A DNA stretch of 64,000 nucleotides from JAUMXJ01 sp041781135 (GTDB lineage Bacteria; Bacillota; Clostridia; Peptostreptococcales; Acidaminobacteraceae): the NCBI GenBank assembly GCA_041781135.1, contig JBHAZV010000006.1, positions 19,701 to 83,700 on the forward strand, given 5' to 3'. Under the pieces are notes generated by a model. That model was not told where the DNA came from and made no database searches. It saw only the letters and a program-made list of their open reading frames with translations. Shown in pieces: positions 51,002-59,795 of the stretch; the stretch's first letter is position 1, and every line of letters begins with the position of its first letter. The position numbers and the translations under genes were made by a program.

Positions 51002-52393
51002 TTAGTATGCTATGCTGCCTGGAGTTCTCGGAAACGGCTGCACATCCCTTATGTTCTCCATTCCCGTAACATACATTATAAGCCTTTCGAGGCCGAGACC
51101 GAACCCGGCATGCTTGGACGTTCCGTACTTGCTGAGGTCGAGATACCACTCATAATCCTCCATCTTGAATCCGAGATCTATAATTCTCTTTTTAAGATAT
51201 TCGTGACGCTCTTCTCTCTGCGAGCAGCCGATTATCTCGCCTATGCCTGGCACAAGCAGATCTGTCGCCGCAACGGTTTTGCCGTCGTCATTCAATCTCA
51301 TATAAAACGCCTTTACATCCTTAGGATAGTCGTAAACGAACACAGGCGAACCGAATACCTGATCGGTCAGGTATTTTTCGTGTTCCGTCTGCAGAGCTAT
51401 ACCCCATTCCGGTTTGAATTCGAACTCAGCCCCGGATTTTTTAAGTATCTCTATTGCATCTGTATACTTCAGCTTCTTAAATTCCGAATCGCGAACTTTT
51501 TCGAGCCTCTCGATAACTCCCTTCTGAATCCTCTCGTCAAAGAAATTCATCTCATCCCTGCAGGTTTTGAGAACATCATCCGCGACATATTTTATCATAT
51601 CCTCCGCAAGCGCCATGGCGTCGAACAGATCTGCAAATGATATTTCCGGCTCTATCTGCCAGAATTCTGCGGCATGCCTCTTTGTATTGGAATTTTCTGC
51701 CCTGAAAGTAGGTCCAAATGTATATATTTTCCTGAATGCCTGAGCAAACGCCTCTCCTGCAAGCTGCGCGGAAACCGAAAGGTGAGCTGTCTTTCCGAAA
51801 AAATCCTTTGACGTATCCACTTTGCCGTCTCTCATGGGCAGATTGTCAAAATCGAGGTTTGTAACCTTAAACATCTCTCCTGCACCTTCTGCGTCGGAGC
51901 TTGTCAGTATAGGAGCCAATACATATATGAAGCCGCGTGACTGGAAAAAATTGTGAATCGCACGACTTATTGCATTGCTGACTCTAAACACCGCTTGAAA
52001 TGTATTGCTCCTCGGACGCAGATGAGCGATAGTCCTGAGAAATTCCATGCTGTGCCTCTTCTTTTGAAGCGGATAATCGGGCGCAGACGAACCCAAAAGC
52101 ACTATTTCTTCGGCGTAAATTTCGAACGCCTGCTTTGCGCCCTCTGTAGCTCTGAGCACGCCGCTAACTTCTATTGAAGACGAAATTCCAAATTTTTCTA
52201 TTTCATTGAAATTGTCGAGATGGTCGTCGTAGACAACCTGTATATTGTTCATCATAGAACCGTCGTTTACCTCGATAAACCCGAAATTCTTAGACTTACG
52301 TGAAGTTCTGATCCAGCCGCTTATTGCCACCTTTTGTTCTGCAAGCGACTCCCAATCGCGGTACAGATCGCTTATGAGTTTTTTGCTGTACAT
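51002..52393 (-). CDS. asnS: Asparaginyl-tRNA synthetase
   Basis: Charges tRNA-Asn. The 463 residues contain the OB-fold domain (VAISGWIRTSRKSKNFGFIE, near 20) and the class II core: the FYVLAP-type FIYVLAPILTSSDAEGAGE, PTFRAENSNTKRHAAEFW (part of motif 2) and GFGLGLERLIMYVTG (motif 3). The frame is open 154 codons upstream of the ATG, but those residues are not protein-like, and the ATG at 52393 follows GGAGGGTGCT. Its promoter forms half of a divergent palindrome shared with the response regulator. No T-box is present. Confidence 0.96.
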   Translation of the reverse strand: MYSKKLISDLYRDWESLAEQKVAISGWIRTSRKSKNFGFIEVNDGSMMNNIQVVYDDHLDNFNEIEKFGISSSIEVSGVLRATEGAKQAFEIYAEEIVLLGSSAPDYPLQKKRHSMEFLRTIAHLRPRSNTFQAVFRVSNAISRAIHNFFQSRGFIYVLAPILTSSDAEGAGEMFKVTNLDFDNLPMRDGKVDTSKDFFGKTAHLSVSAQLAGEAFAQAFRKIYTFGPTFRAENSNTKRHAAEFWQIEPEISFADLFDAMALAEDMIKYVADDVLKTCRDEMNFFDERIQKGVIERLEKVRDSEFKKLKYTDAIEILKKSGAEFEFKPEWGIALQTEHEKYLTDQVFGSPVFVYDYPKDVKAFYMRLNDDGKTVAATDLLVPGIGEIIGCSQREERHEYLKKRIIDLGFKMEDYEWYLDLSKYGTSKHAGFGLGLERLIMYVTGMENIRDVQPFPRTPGSIAY

Positions 52394-52426
52394 AGCACCC
52401 TCCTTGCCCATAAAAATCCAAATAGT

Positions 52427-52450
52427 ATTATACCAAAAACTTGGTATAAT
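52427..52450. promoter_or_regulatory. Back-to-back extended -10 promoters within a perfect palindrome
   Basis: Ten-base arms ATTATACCAA (52427-52436) and TTGGTATAAT (52441-52450) are perfectly inverted around AAAC. Each arm contains an extended -10 (TGGTATAAT), one reading towards asnS and one towards the response regulator. The plus-strand hexamer ends six bases before the ATG at 52457, so that mRNA would be leaderless; the asnS mRNA would have a leader of about 27 bases. The palindrome could also bind a regulator, perhaps the response regulator itself. Confidence 0.7.
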
Positions 52451-52456
52451 TAGAAT

Positions 52457-53131
52457 ATGGAAAAAATACTTATTGTCGACGATGAAGCAAAAATTCTGCG
52501 TATATTGAGGCTTCAGCTTGCTGCAGAGGGATATGACATACTTTCTGCAGAAAACGGCGCGGATGCCGTAGAAATAGCGTGCAAAGAAGACGTTGCAATT
52601 GTCCTTATGGATGTGATGATGCCTGTAATGGACGGACTTGAGGCAATGAAGGCTATAAAGGCGCAAAAACCCGAACTGCCGATAATCCTGCTGACGGCTC
52701 GCGATGACACTTCCGATATCGTAGGCGGTCTTGATATGGGCGCGGACGAATACATAACAAAACCCTTTGTGTTTGAAGAGCTGGCGGCGCGAATGCGCGC
52801 AAGGCTTAGAGCAAGTGCGGCAAAATCGGAAAAGGAATCTAAAATACTCGAGCACGCAGGCATTTCTCTCAATCCTGCAAACTACGAAACAAGAATAGCC
52901 GGCAAGCCCGAAACACTTTCAAAAACAGAGTTCGACCTGCTCCTCTACCTCCTTAAAAACAGCGGAAAAGTAGTATCGCGCGACGAACTGCTCCAAAATG
53001 TCTGGGGTTATAACTACGGAGGTTCAAACATTGTGGATGTTTATATAAACTATCTGCGCGAAAAAATATCAAGGCATACAGATGACAAAATCATCGAAAC
53101 AGTACGAGGAAGAGGTTACATCATACATTAA
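52457..53131 (+). CDS. OmpR/PhoB-family response regulator
   Basis: A DNA-binding response regulator of 224 residues. The receiver domain has ILIVDDEAKIL with the acidic pair, the phosphoacceptor Asp in VLMDVMMPVMDG (about residue 54), the Thr in LLTARDD and Lys in YITKPF. The C-terminal winged helix ends VDVYINYLREKISRH and VRGRGYIIH. The ATG has no Shine-Dalgarno sequence; see the promoter at 52427-52450. The partner kinase follows nine bases downstream. The signal is unknown. Confidence 0.93.
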   Translation: MEKILIVDDEAKILRILRLQLAAEGYDILSAENGADAVEIACKEDVAIVLMDVMMPVMDGLEAMKAIKAQKPELPIILLTARDDTSDIVGGLDMGADEYITKPFVFEELAARMRARLRASAAKSEKESKILEHAGISLNPANYETRIAGKPETLSKTEFDLLLYLLKNSGKVVSRDELLQNVWGYNYGGSNIVDVYINYLREKISRHTDDKIIETVRGRGYIIH

Positions 53132-53140
53132 GACAATAAA

Positions 53141-54646
53141 ATGAAAACCGAGAAACAAAAAAACAGTTTTTTAAATAAAATTAATATAAGCACGCGCATG
53201 ACGCTTTTTAATGTGTTGCTTTTTTTATTGATAGGCGTCGTCAGTTTTGTAATAATAATGTACTCGCTAACTGTATATATAAACGAAAATGCAAGATTGG
53301 AGCTGAATAACAGAACCATCAGCGCACTAAAAAATATTGGCGCAACAAACATCGGTTCGGAATTGAAATCCACATACTTCATTGTTCCTGCAGGAGCAAT
53401 CCCCTTAAAAATACAGACTGATTCGGGGTACGAAATACAGCTGTATGTAAGAGGCAGAAGACTCTTTTTCCGAATGAGCACAAATAAAATTCCGGTAGAG
53501 CTGCATACTAAAAACACGGTGGAAAAAACCAGCTACGCCGATAAAATCATCGGAACCACGCTCTCGTACCACGCTGTCGAGCTTGTTTCCGAGCAGGCAG
53601 ATGAAGCGGAGTTCCTCGTATCTTTTTATGACAGTCACAATGATGATGCAATAAAAAAACAGGTATTGGAGCTTCTAATCTTTGTGTACTTGGTCGGCGG
53701 AAGCACGCTGCTAATATTCAGCAATATTTTGTCGCGTTCTGCACTCGAACCGCTTACGCGGCTGTCCAATGAGGCGCGGGCAATAGATTTCAAAAAACCG
53801 GAGAAACGACTTATAAACACCGAGTCCAAAGACGAGGTCAGCGCGCTCACTGAAAGCCTGAACGCCATGCTGGACAATATCGAAAGCTCGTATCAAAAGA
53901 CAAAGCAATTCACCCAAGATGCGTCGCACGAACTCCGAATCCCTCTGACGGTAATTCTCGGAAATGTTGAGCTGCTCGAAAAATTCAGTTCAGATCCTGA
54001 GATATTCTCCGAAAGCCTGGAGACAATCAAGAGCGAAACCCTCGGAATGAAGCTCATGATCGAACGTATGCTCACCATTGCGCGCATGGAGCGCGATAAT
54101 TTCGAACCCAAAATCAGCAGATTCAATCTATGCGAAATGCTCAGCGCGCTTGCAAGCGACTTTGGTTCGGCTCACGAAAGAGAGCTTGAACTATACTCCG
54201 AACAAATCGAAGTAGAAACCGATCAAACTCTATTGACGCAAATGCTGAGAGCTATTCTTGACAATGCCGTAAAATACTCAGATGACAAGATAATAATAAC
54301 TGCAAGAATATCGCTTCAATCCATATCAAGCTACGCCGAAAACACCGCCATAAGCGCAACCTACGGCGACGCAAACCTCGACAGAGCGGACTATTCCGAT
54401 GGATTTTCCATAAAAATAAAGGACTTTGGAAAAGGAATTCCAAAGTCCGATCTTGCGAATATCAAAAACCGCTTCTACCGCGCCGACTCAAGCAGAAACA
54501 GCCAGACGGGCGGAACAGGCCTCGGCTTGTCCATAGCCGAGCTAATCGCAGAATCCCTCGGCGGCTCAATCGACATAGATTCAGAAGTCGACAAAGGCAC
54601 GGAGGTCTCCGTTATATTTTCCCATAGTGCTCGCCAAGCTTCCTGA
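53141..54646 (+). CDS. Sensor histidine kinase
   Basis: A membrane kinase of 501 residues. It has TM1 at about 25-46 (VLLFLLIGVVSFVIIMYSL), an extracellular loop of about 130 residues with mixed strands, TM2 at about 175-195, HAMP, and a HisKA domain with the phosphoacceptor in DASHELRIPLTVI (about 267). The HATPase domain has N-box LRAILDNAVKYS, G1 DFGKGIP and G2 GGTGLGLSIAE. The length and order are normal for the class. Its ATG has no good ribosome site and probably relies on coupling to the regulator gene. The last 35 bases overlap the convergent aminotransferase gene. Confidence 0.93.
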   Translation: MKTEKQKNSFLNKINISTRMTLFNVLLFLLIGVVSFVIIMYSLTVYINENARLELNNRTISALKNIGATNIGSELKSTYFIVPAGAIPLKIQTDSGYEIQLYVRGRRLFFRMSTNKIPVELHTKNTVEKTSYADKIIGTTLSYHAVELVSEQADEAEFLVSFYDSHNDDAIKKQVLELLIFVYLVGGSTLLIFSNILSRSALEPLTRLSNEARAIDFKKPEKRLINTESKDEVSALTESLNAMLDNIESSYQKTKQFTQDASHELRIPLTVILGNVELLEKFSSDPEIFSESLETIKSETLGMKLMIERMLTIARMERDNFEPKISRFNLCEMLSALASDFGSAHERELELYSEQIEVETDQTLLTQMLRAILDNAVKYSDDKIIITARISLQSISSYAENTAISATYGDANLDRADYSDGFSIKIKDFGKGIPKSDLANIKNRFYRADSSRNSQTGGTGLGLSIAELIAESLGGSIDIDSEVDKGTEVSVIFSHSARQAS

Positions 54647-55787
54647 ACGCACCTCGCGATCTCTCTATCATGGCTAAATCGACGCAATACGAGAGCCTTA
54701 CATGCCCCGGATACCCAAAACCGCTTCCGGGCACTATCAGAATGCCGAATTCCTTCGCCTTCATCACAAATGCAATATCATCTTCTTCAAGAGCTTTCGG
54801 AAACAGATAAAACGCGCCCTTTGGCACCTCCGCCTCTATACCCGCATCTCTTAAAACTGAAAGCAAAGCCTTCCTGCGCTCGTCATACAGTGCGATATCG
54901 ACAGGCTCGACAGGCGCTTTTTCTATGACGCGCTGCCATATTGCAGGGCAATTGACAAATCCAAGCGTCCTGCCTGCAAACGAAAGACCGCTCATTATCT
55001 CCTGCAACCCCTCTGTATCGGGATTCACCGATATATATCCCACTCTTTCGCCGGCAAGTCCGAGCGATTTCGAAAATGAAGATATTATTACGGAATGTCT
55101 ATAGATATCGTGAACCATCGGAAGTTTGACCCCGTCATAAATTATCGAATAGTACGGTTCGTCAGAAATTAGGTATATCTCCCTGCCATACTTATTTTCC
55201 GCAGCCTCAAGAATTTTTGCTATCTCTCTGATAAGTGCTTCCGAATATACTGCCCCTGTAGGATTATGAGGCGTGTTGATTATAACGGCTCTTGTTTTGG
55301 CACTCATCGCAGCCCGAAGCTCATCTAAATTCGGCTCAAATGTATCCGGATCGCTGTTTATTACAACTTTCTTTCCGCCATTATTAGAAATATAGAAAGT
55401 ATATTCCGCAAAATACGGAGCAACTATTACAACTTCGTCATTTGGTTCAAGAACAGTTCTCAGAAAGACATTTATTCCGCCCGCAGCCCCCACTGTCATC
55501 ATAACGCTGCTGTAATCGCCCCTGCCGACATAAGCCTCGGCTATCTTCTGCCGCGCGCCTGTGTAACCGAGATTATCCATGTACCTGTGCGTTCCGAGTT
55601 CATCGGAATTCACAATATCCCTGAGAACGGCAAGCAGCGAAGCCGGCGGCTCAAAATAGGGATTGCCGAGACTATAATCAAATACATTCTCGGCGCCGAT
55701 CTCCTTTTTTAGCTTCTCACCCTCGACAAACATCCTGCGAATCCAGGATGCATTGCTTAGATTCTCCCTTATAATGCTTGAAATCAC
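54612..55787 (-). CDS. Pyridoxal-phosphate aminotransferase, class I/II
   Basis: A 391-residue fold type I aminotransferase. The cofactor lysine is in SSFSKSLGLAGERVGY (about 240). Other family features are FDYSLGNPYFEPP near the start, NTPHNPTGAVYS near 170 and DEPYYSIIYDG near 208. The substrate is not determined. The frame is open to 55820, but GTG 55787 (VISSIIRENL), with AGGAG eight bases upstream, gives a sensible N-terminus. It starts just after the small winged-helix gene, and its 3' end overlaps the convergent kinase gene. Confidence 0.88.
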   Translation of the reverse strand: MISSIIRENLSNASWIRRMFVEGEKLKKEIGAENVFDYSLGNPYFEPPASLLAVLRDIVNSDELGTHRYMDNLGYTGARQKIAEAYVGRGDYSSVMMTVGAAGGINVFLRTVLEPNDEVVIVAPYFAEYTFYISNNGGKKVVINSDPDTFEPNLDELRAAMSAKTRAVIINTPHNPTGAVYSEALIREIAKILEAAENKYGREIYLISDEPYYSIIYDGVKLPMVHDIYRHSVIISSFSKSLGLAGERVGYISVNPDTEGLQEIMSGLSFAGRTLGFVNCPAIWQRVIEKAPVEPVDIALYDERRKALLSVLRDAGIEAEVPKGAFYLFPKALEEDDIAFVMKAKEFGILIVPGSGFGYPGHVRLSYCVDLAMIERSRGAFRKLGEHYGKI

Positions 55788-55792
55788 GAATA

Positions 55793-55975
55793 CTACTCCT
55801 CTGCAACCTGCCACTTGCATCTGACAGGCGAGACAATTGCCCCTTCCTTTTTAAGTTCTGTAAAAATCTTATCTACAACTTTTTTGTCGAGCCCCGCGAG
55901 TTCCGCAACCTTGCCTGAGCCGAGAGGCTCCCCTGCTTTTTTCATTGTGCTGAGCACTAATTCTTTATCGTTCAT
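55793..55975 (-). CDS. Small winged-helix DNA-binding-like protein
   Basis: A 60-residue protein, VLSTMKKAGEPLGSGKVAEL then AGLDKKVVDKIFTELKKEGAI and a final wing VRCKWQVAEE. This is a bare helix-turn-helix plus wing, as in ArsR- or RecQ-C-terminal-like modules. It is genuine by its GGAGGG site, consensus promoter and tight linkage (5 bases) to the aminotransferase. It may regulate that operon, but no target site is identified. Confidence 0.78.
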   Translation of the reverse strand: MNDKELVLSTMKKAGEPLGSGKVAELAGLDKKVVDKIFTELKKEGAIVSPVRCKWQVAEE

Positions 55976-56002
55976 AATCCCTCCTATCGTGTTGCTGCCT
56001 CA

Positions 56003-56031
56003 ATTATACCTCGCCGACTGCTTAATTTCAA
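56003..56031 (-). promoter_or_regulatory. Promoter of the winged-helix/aminotransferase unit
   Basis: Minus-strand TTGAAA (56026-56031), 17 bases, TATAAT (56003-56008). The start would be about 20 bases before the ATG at 55975. Confidence 0.8.
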
Positions 56032-56099
56032 GGCGCGGCTTAACAGAAAGCCTTTACCGTTTTTGTATGCTTTTCCCTATGCCGATATATCGGACTGAT

Positions 56100-58163
56100 T
56101 TACCTGAAATTATGCAGCATAAACGCAAGCGTGTCGGCGCGCTCGTCTATAACTTTGCTTGCAGCGTTTCCTGCTCCATGTCCGGCACCGCGAGCTATTC
56201 GAAGCAGCACAGGCGAGCATTTTCCAGCTTTTTCCTGAAGCGCCGCTCCGTACTTGAATGAATGCGCAGGAACAACCCTGTCGTCATGATCCGACGTAAT
56301 TATCATTGTCGCAGGATACTTCACATTTTTAATATTATGCAGCGGCGAATACTTATAGATATATTTGAATTCTTCTTCAATTTCGGGGCTTCCGTATTCG
56401 TCGATCCAGCCCCAGCCCACAGTAAATTTATGAAATCGCAGCATATCGAGCACACCGACTCCCGGAAGAGATACTGCATAAAGATCCGGCCGCTGATTTA
56501 CTACCGCTCCTACAAGAAGTCCACCATTGCTCCTGCCGTTGATCGCAAGGCGTTCCGGCTTTGTGTAGCCCATTGAAATGAGCGCTTCCGAACCTGCTAT
56601 CATATCGTCGAACACATTTTGCTTATTGAACTTCATGCCGGCTTTGTGCCAGTTTTCGCCGTATTCGAGTCCGCCGCGCAGATTTACGACAGCGTGGACA
56701 ATGCCGTGCTCAAGCATTTGTATATTTGACGGAGCAAACGCCGGAGTTATGGATATTGAAAATCCGCCATATCCATATATAAACGCAGGGTTTGAGCCAT
56801 CCATCGGTATTCCTTTTTTATGTGTTACGAACATCGGCACTTTAGTTCCGTCCTTTGACCTGAAAAACACCTGTTCAGTAATATACTGCGACGGATCAAA
56901 ATTCAGTTCAGGCGAGCCGACAGGGCGCAGACTCAGATTTTTGAGATCTACAATGTAATGATGCACCGGCAGCAGGAAAGAACTTGCGCTGAACAGAGCA
57001 AAGCCGCGCTCGGCATCCATATCTACAAAATGTATGCTGCCGACAAATGGGAGCTTGATATCTGATGTTATGCCGCTTTTGACATCATAGAGCTTCAACG
57101 CGCTGACAGCGTCCCTTGACACATTTAGCAGTATTTTGCCGCCGTCGTACACAGCAGAGTCGATATAGTCGCCGCTTTCGGGAAGCACATCCCGGAACTT
57201 CTCGTTTTCAGCGTCGTACGCGACTATTTTCATATTGGATGCGCCGTCGTTGGTCGCGAAATACAGATCGTCTCCTTCGCAGCCTATGTAGTTATAATCT
57301 ACATCAAAGCCTGGAACTATTACCTTGAAATCGCCGCCTATCGCCGCGGGTCTATAGCGTATCTCCGACGCACCTGTGCCCTTAGAAATGACGAGCAGCT
57401 GGTGCTTTTCATTGTCTGTGCTTATAAGATGCACATACATGAGCGGATTTTCGTGATCTACATATATCAGAACATCCTTTTCCTGACTTTCTCCGAGCTT
57501 GTGATAGTATACACTCTGCGCAGAATTTACAGAAGAGAGATCGCGCTTCGAATCCGGTATATCGTAGCGAGAATAGAAAAATCCGTCGCCATACCAAGCG
57601 GCAGAGGTAAACTTGACATTTTTTAATTCATCATCGAGCATTTTGCCGGTGGCGACATCAACCACCCTGACCACATGCCAGTCCGACCCCGATTCTGATA
57701 TCAGTACCGCCATATATTTTCCGTCTTTAGAAAGCCCACCCACGTATATTGCAGTTGTTCCATCTTCGGAAAGGGCGTTCGGATTTATTATCACCTTTTT
57801 GCTCGGAGCATTACTCAAATCCGAATCACCGCACTTGCAATTGCTGTTAAAAATTTCCTCGGAGTTGACACAGTAAAATATCGGCTGATTGTTTAGCCCT
57901 TCGGTTACTGAGTAAAATATTCTCCCACCCCTAGTAAATAATTCGGAATATTTGTCATAATTGTAAAGTTCGCTTAATCGTTTTTTTATCCCATCTCTGT
58001 ATGGGATTTCCGAAAGATATTTTTCTGTCAGTTCAGCCTGCAGAGAGACCCACGCATCTACCTCCGGATCTTCCTGATTTTCGAGCCATCTGTATGGATC
58101 TTCAACTGCAACGCCGAAAAACTGCTCTACTATGTCCTGTTTCTTTGTTTTTGGATAGTTCAT
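56100..58163 (-). CDS. Prolyl oligopeptidase family serine peptidase (S9A)
   Basis: A cytoplasmic peptidase of 687 residues that cuts after proline in short peptides. The N-terminal MNYPKTKKQDIVEQFFGVAVEDPYRWLE (in parts, EDPYRWLE) leads to a seven-bladed propeller and then an alpha/beta hydrolase domain: YGYGGFSISITP near 470, the nucleophile in GRSNGGLLVGA near 547, Asp in SDHDDRVVPAHS near 635 and His in GAGHGAG near 668. No signal peptide is present. The ATG has AAGGAGATAT. Confidence 0.94.
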   Translation of the reverse strand: MNYPKTKKQDIVEQFFGVAVEDPYRWLENQEDPEVDAWVSLQAELTEKYLSEIPYRDGIKKRLSELYNYDKYSELFTRGGRIFYSVTEGLNNQPIFYCVNSEEIFNSNCKCGDSDLSNAPSKKVIINPNALSEDGTTAIYVGGLSKDGKYMAVLISESGSDWHVVRVVDVATGKMLDDELKNVKFTSAAWYGDGFFYSRYDIPDSKRDLSSVNSAQSVYYHKLGESQEKDVLIYVDHENPLMYVHLISTDNEKHQLLVISKGTGASEIRYRPAAIGGDFKVIVPGFDVDYNYIGCEGDDLYFATNDGASNMKIVAYDAENEKFRDVLPESGDYIDSAVYDGGKILLNVSRDAVSALKLYDVKSGITSDIKLPFVGSIHFVDMDAERGFALFSASSFLLPVHHYIVDLKNLSLRPVGSPELNFDPSQYITEQVFFRSKDGTKVPMFVTHKKGIPMDGSNPAFIYGYGGFSISITPAFAPSNIQMLEHGIVHAVVNLRGGLEYGENWHKAGMKFNKQNVFDDMIAGSEALISMGYTKPERLAINGRSNGGLLVGAVVNQRPDLYAVSLPGVGVLDMLRFHKFTVGWGWIDEYGSPEIEEEFKYIYKYSPLHNIKNVKYPATMIITSDHDDRVVPAHSFKYGAALQEKAGKCSPVLLRIARGAGHGAGNAASKVIDERADTLAFMLHNFR

Positions 58164-58251
58164 ATATCTCCTTAATGTGTTTATTTACGGAATCAAATGC
58201 TATCTGTATATCGAAATCACGACACAGCAGAGCTATTAAGAAGTCCGTATT

Positions 58252-59622
58252 CTATAGGAACGCCGCCCACAGCAGGAATCCGCCGCATCCGACTATTCCA
58301 GTAAATATGAGCACCACTACGAGGTATCCCATTATATCCTTTGCCGAAAGTCCTGCAATACCGAGAGCCGGCAACGCCCAGAACGGCTGAATCATATTTG
58401 TCCATTGATCGCCCCAAGCCACCGCCATGGCTGCAAGCCCGGTGTCTACGTTTAATTTAGCCGCCGCAGGCATAACGATCGGCCCCTGAACGGCCCATTG
58501 CCCGCCGCCCGACGGAACAAAGAAGTTTACGATACCTGCCGAGAGGAATGTCCAGACCGGCGACGTAATTTGTGTCGAAATATTCACAAAGAAGTCCGAT
58601 ATTATTCCCGCAAGTGAAATGCCGTCCGGATTCTTTGCTATCATCATTCCCATTATACCAGCGTAGAAAGGGAACTGCAGTATTATTCCCGCAGCGCCCG
58701 ATGCCGCGCTGTTTATCGCATCCACATACCTGCGTATATCGCCGTGCATCAATAACCCGAAGAACAGGAAGAGGAAATTTACGATGTCGAGATTAAGCGC
58801 CGTAGCTATTCCCGCAGCGCCCTTTTCCTGTACTACCGCATAGAAGTAGCTCACAATGTAGGCGAATCCGGCAAATACTGTTATAAACCACAGAATTTTG
58901 CTGTGTTCCATCTTTTCGGCAGGCGTATTTACAGTGTAAACTTTTTCTTCTTCGTCTTTGAGCAGAGCGGGATTTATTGTCACAGTATGCTCTTTGTCGG
59001 GGTGCATCGCATAGTTTACGAGCGGCAGGAGCATCAACAGCACGCCGCACATCAGAAGATTTACAGGGTGGAATATCGTACTGCTTGTACTCGCCTGATA
59101 TGTCACCTCACCTATTTTATAGCCGCCCGAAATAGTAAGCGGAATGGAACCCGAAAGCCCCGCGTGCCATATTACGAAGCCGGAATATGCAGAGGCGATA
59201 AGCAGTCTGTAGTCTACATCCTTCACCTTGCGAGCCATCTCCTTGGCAAGCAAAGCACCAGCGATAAGTCCGAAGCCCCAGTTAAGCCAGCAGCATATCA
59301 GCGATACAAAGGTAGTGATAAGTATTGCATCTCTTTTGTTCTTCGCGACTGACGCAATGCGAGACAGCAGCCTTTTGAAGATCGGAGCTGACGCCATTGC
59401 AGAACCGAGAACAAGCACAAGCGCCATCTGCATCGAAAAACCCAGCAGCGACCAGAATCCCTTTGAGTTGCCCCACGCATTGATCATCTCGACCGGACCT
59501 TGCCCGGTGCCGATCATCGCAAAAATAAATACGACGATGCTGAGGATTACAGCAAACAGGAACGGGTCGGGCAGCCATCTGTTGACTACATTGACACAGG
59601 CATTTGTGAATTTCTTAAACAT
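58252..59622 (-). CDS. AtoE-type short-chain fatty acid transporter
   Basis: A membrane carrier of 456 residues with about 12 helices, of the AtoE family (short-chain fatty acid uptake). Recognisable stretches are ACVNVVNRWLPDPFLFAVIL at the start, GFSMQMALVLVLGSAMASAP, CCWLNWGFGLIAGALLAKE, FFVPSGGGQWAVQGPIVMPA and GDQWTNMIQPFWALPALGIA. The frame opens at 59652; the ATG at 59622 follows GTAGGAGGA and is used. Fatty-acid exchange fits a fermenting anaerobe. No thiolase or CoA-transferase genes are adjacent. Confidence 0.92.
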   Translation of the reverse strand: MFKKFTNACVNVVNRWLPDPFLFAVILSIVVFIFAMIGTGQGPVEMINAWGNSKGFWSLLGFSMQMALVLVLGSAMASAPIFKRLLSRIASVAKNKRDAILITTFVSLICCWLNWGFGLIAGALLAKEMARKVKDVDYRLLIASAYSGFVIWHAGLSGSIPLTISGGYKIGEVTYQASTSSTIFHPVNLLMCGVLLMLLPLVNYAMHPDKEHTVTINPALLKDEEEKVYTVNTPAEKMEHSKILWFITVFAGFAYIVSYFYAVVQEKGAAGIATALNLDIVNFLFLFFGLLMHGDIRRYVDAINSAASGAAGIILQFPFYAGIMGMMIAKNPDGISLAGIISDFFVNISTQITSPVWTFLSAGIVNFFVPSGGGQWAVQGPIVMPAAAKLNVDTGLAAMAVAWGDQWTNMIQPFWALPALGIAGLSAKDIMGYLVVVLIFTGIVGCGGFLLWAAFL

Positions 59623-59718
59623 AAGTCCTCCTACAAAAAGTATTATTATCACTCTGTGAAGGACATTGGTGAGGTCGGAAAGCTCAACATAATTCCTTCA
59701 CAATTTAATAACAATTAT

Positions 59719-59747
59719 ATGTTATCCCTACCTTCTGCCTTTGTCAA
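59719..59747 (-). promoter_or_regulatory. Putative promoter of the AtoE gene
   Basis: Minus-strand TTGACA (59742-59747), 17 bases, TAACAT (59719-59724). A TATAAT slightly downstream has poor spacing to the same -35. Confidence 0.55.
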
Positions 59748-59795
59748 TCAGCCGCCAAAAGTATGCCGGTTTAATTGTATTTGCCCTGCGATGTT

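Noticed and set aside
51002..52855. 617-residue form of asnS
   Set aside because: The extra 154 codons upstream are not protein-like and cross the divergent promoter; ATG 52393 has a perfect ribosome binding site and the family N-terminus.
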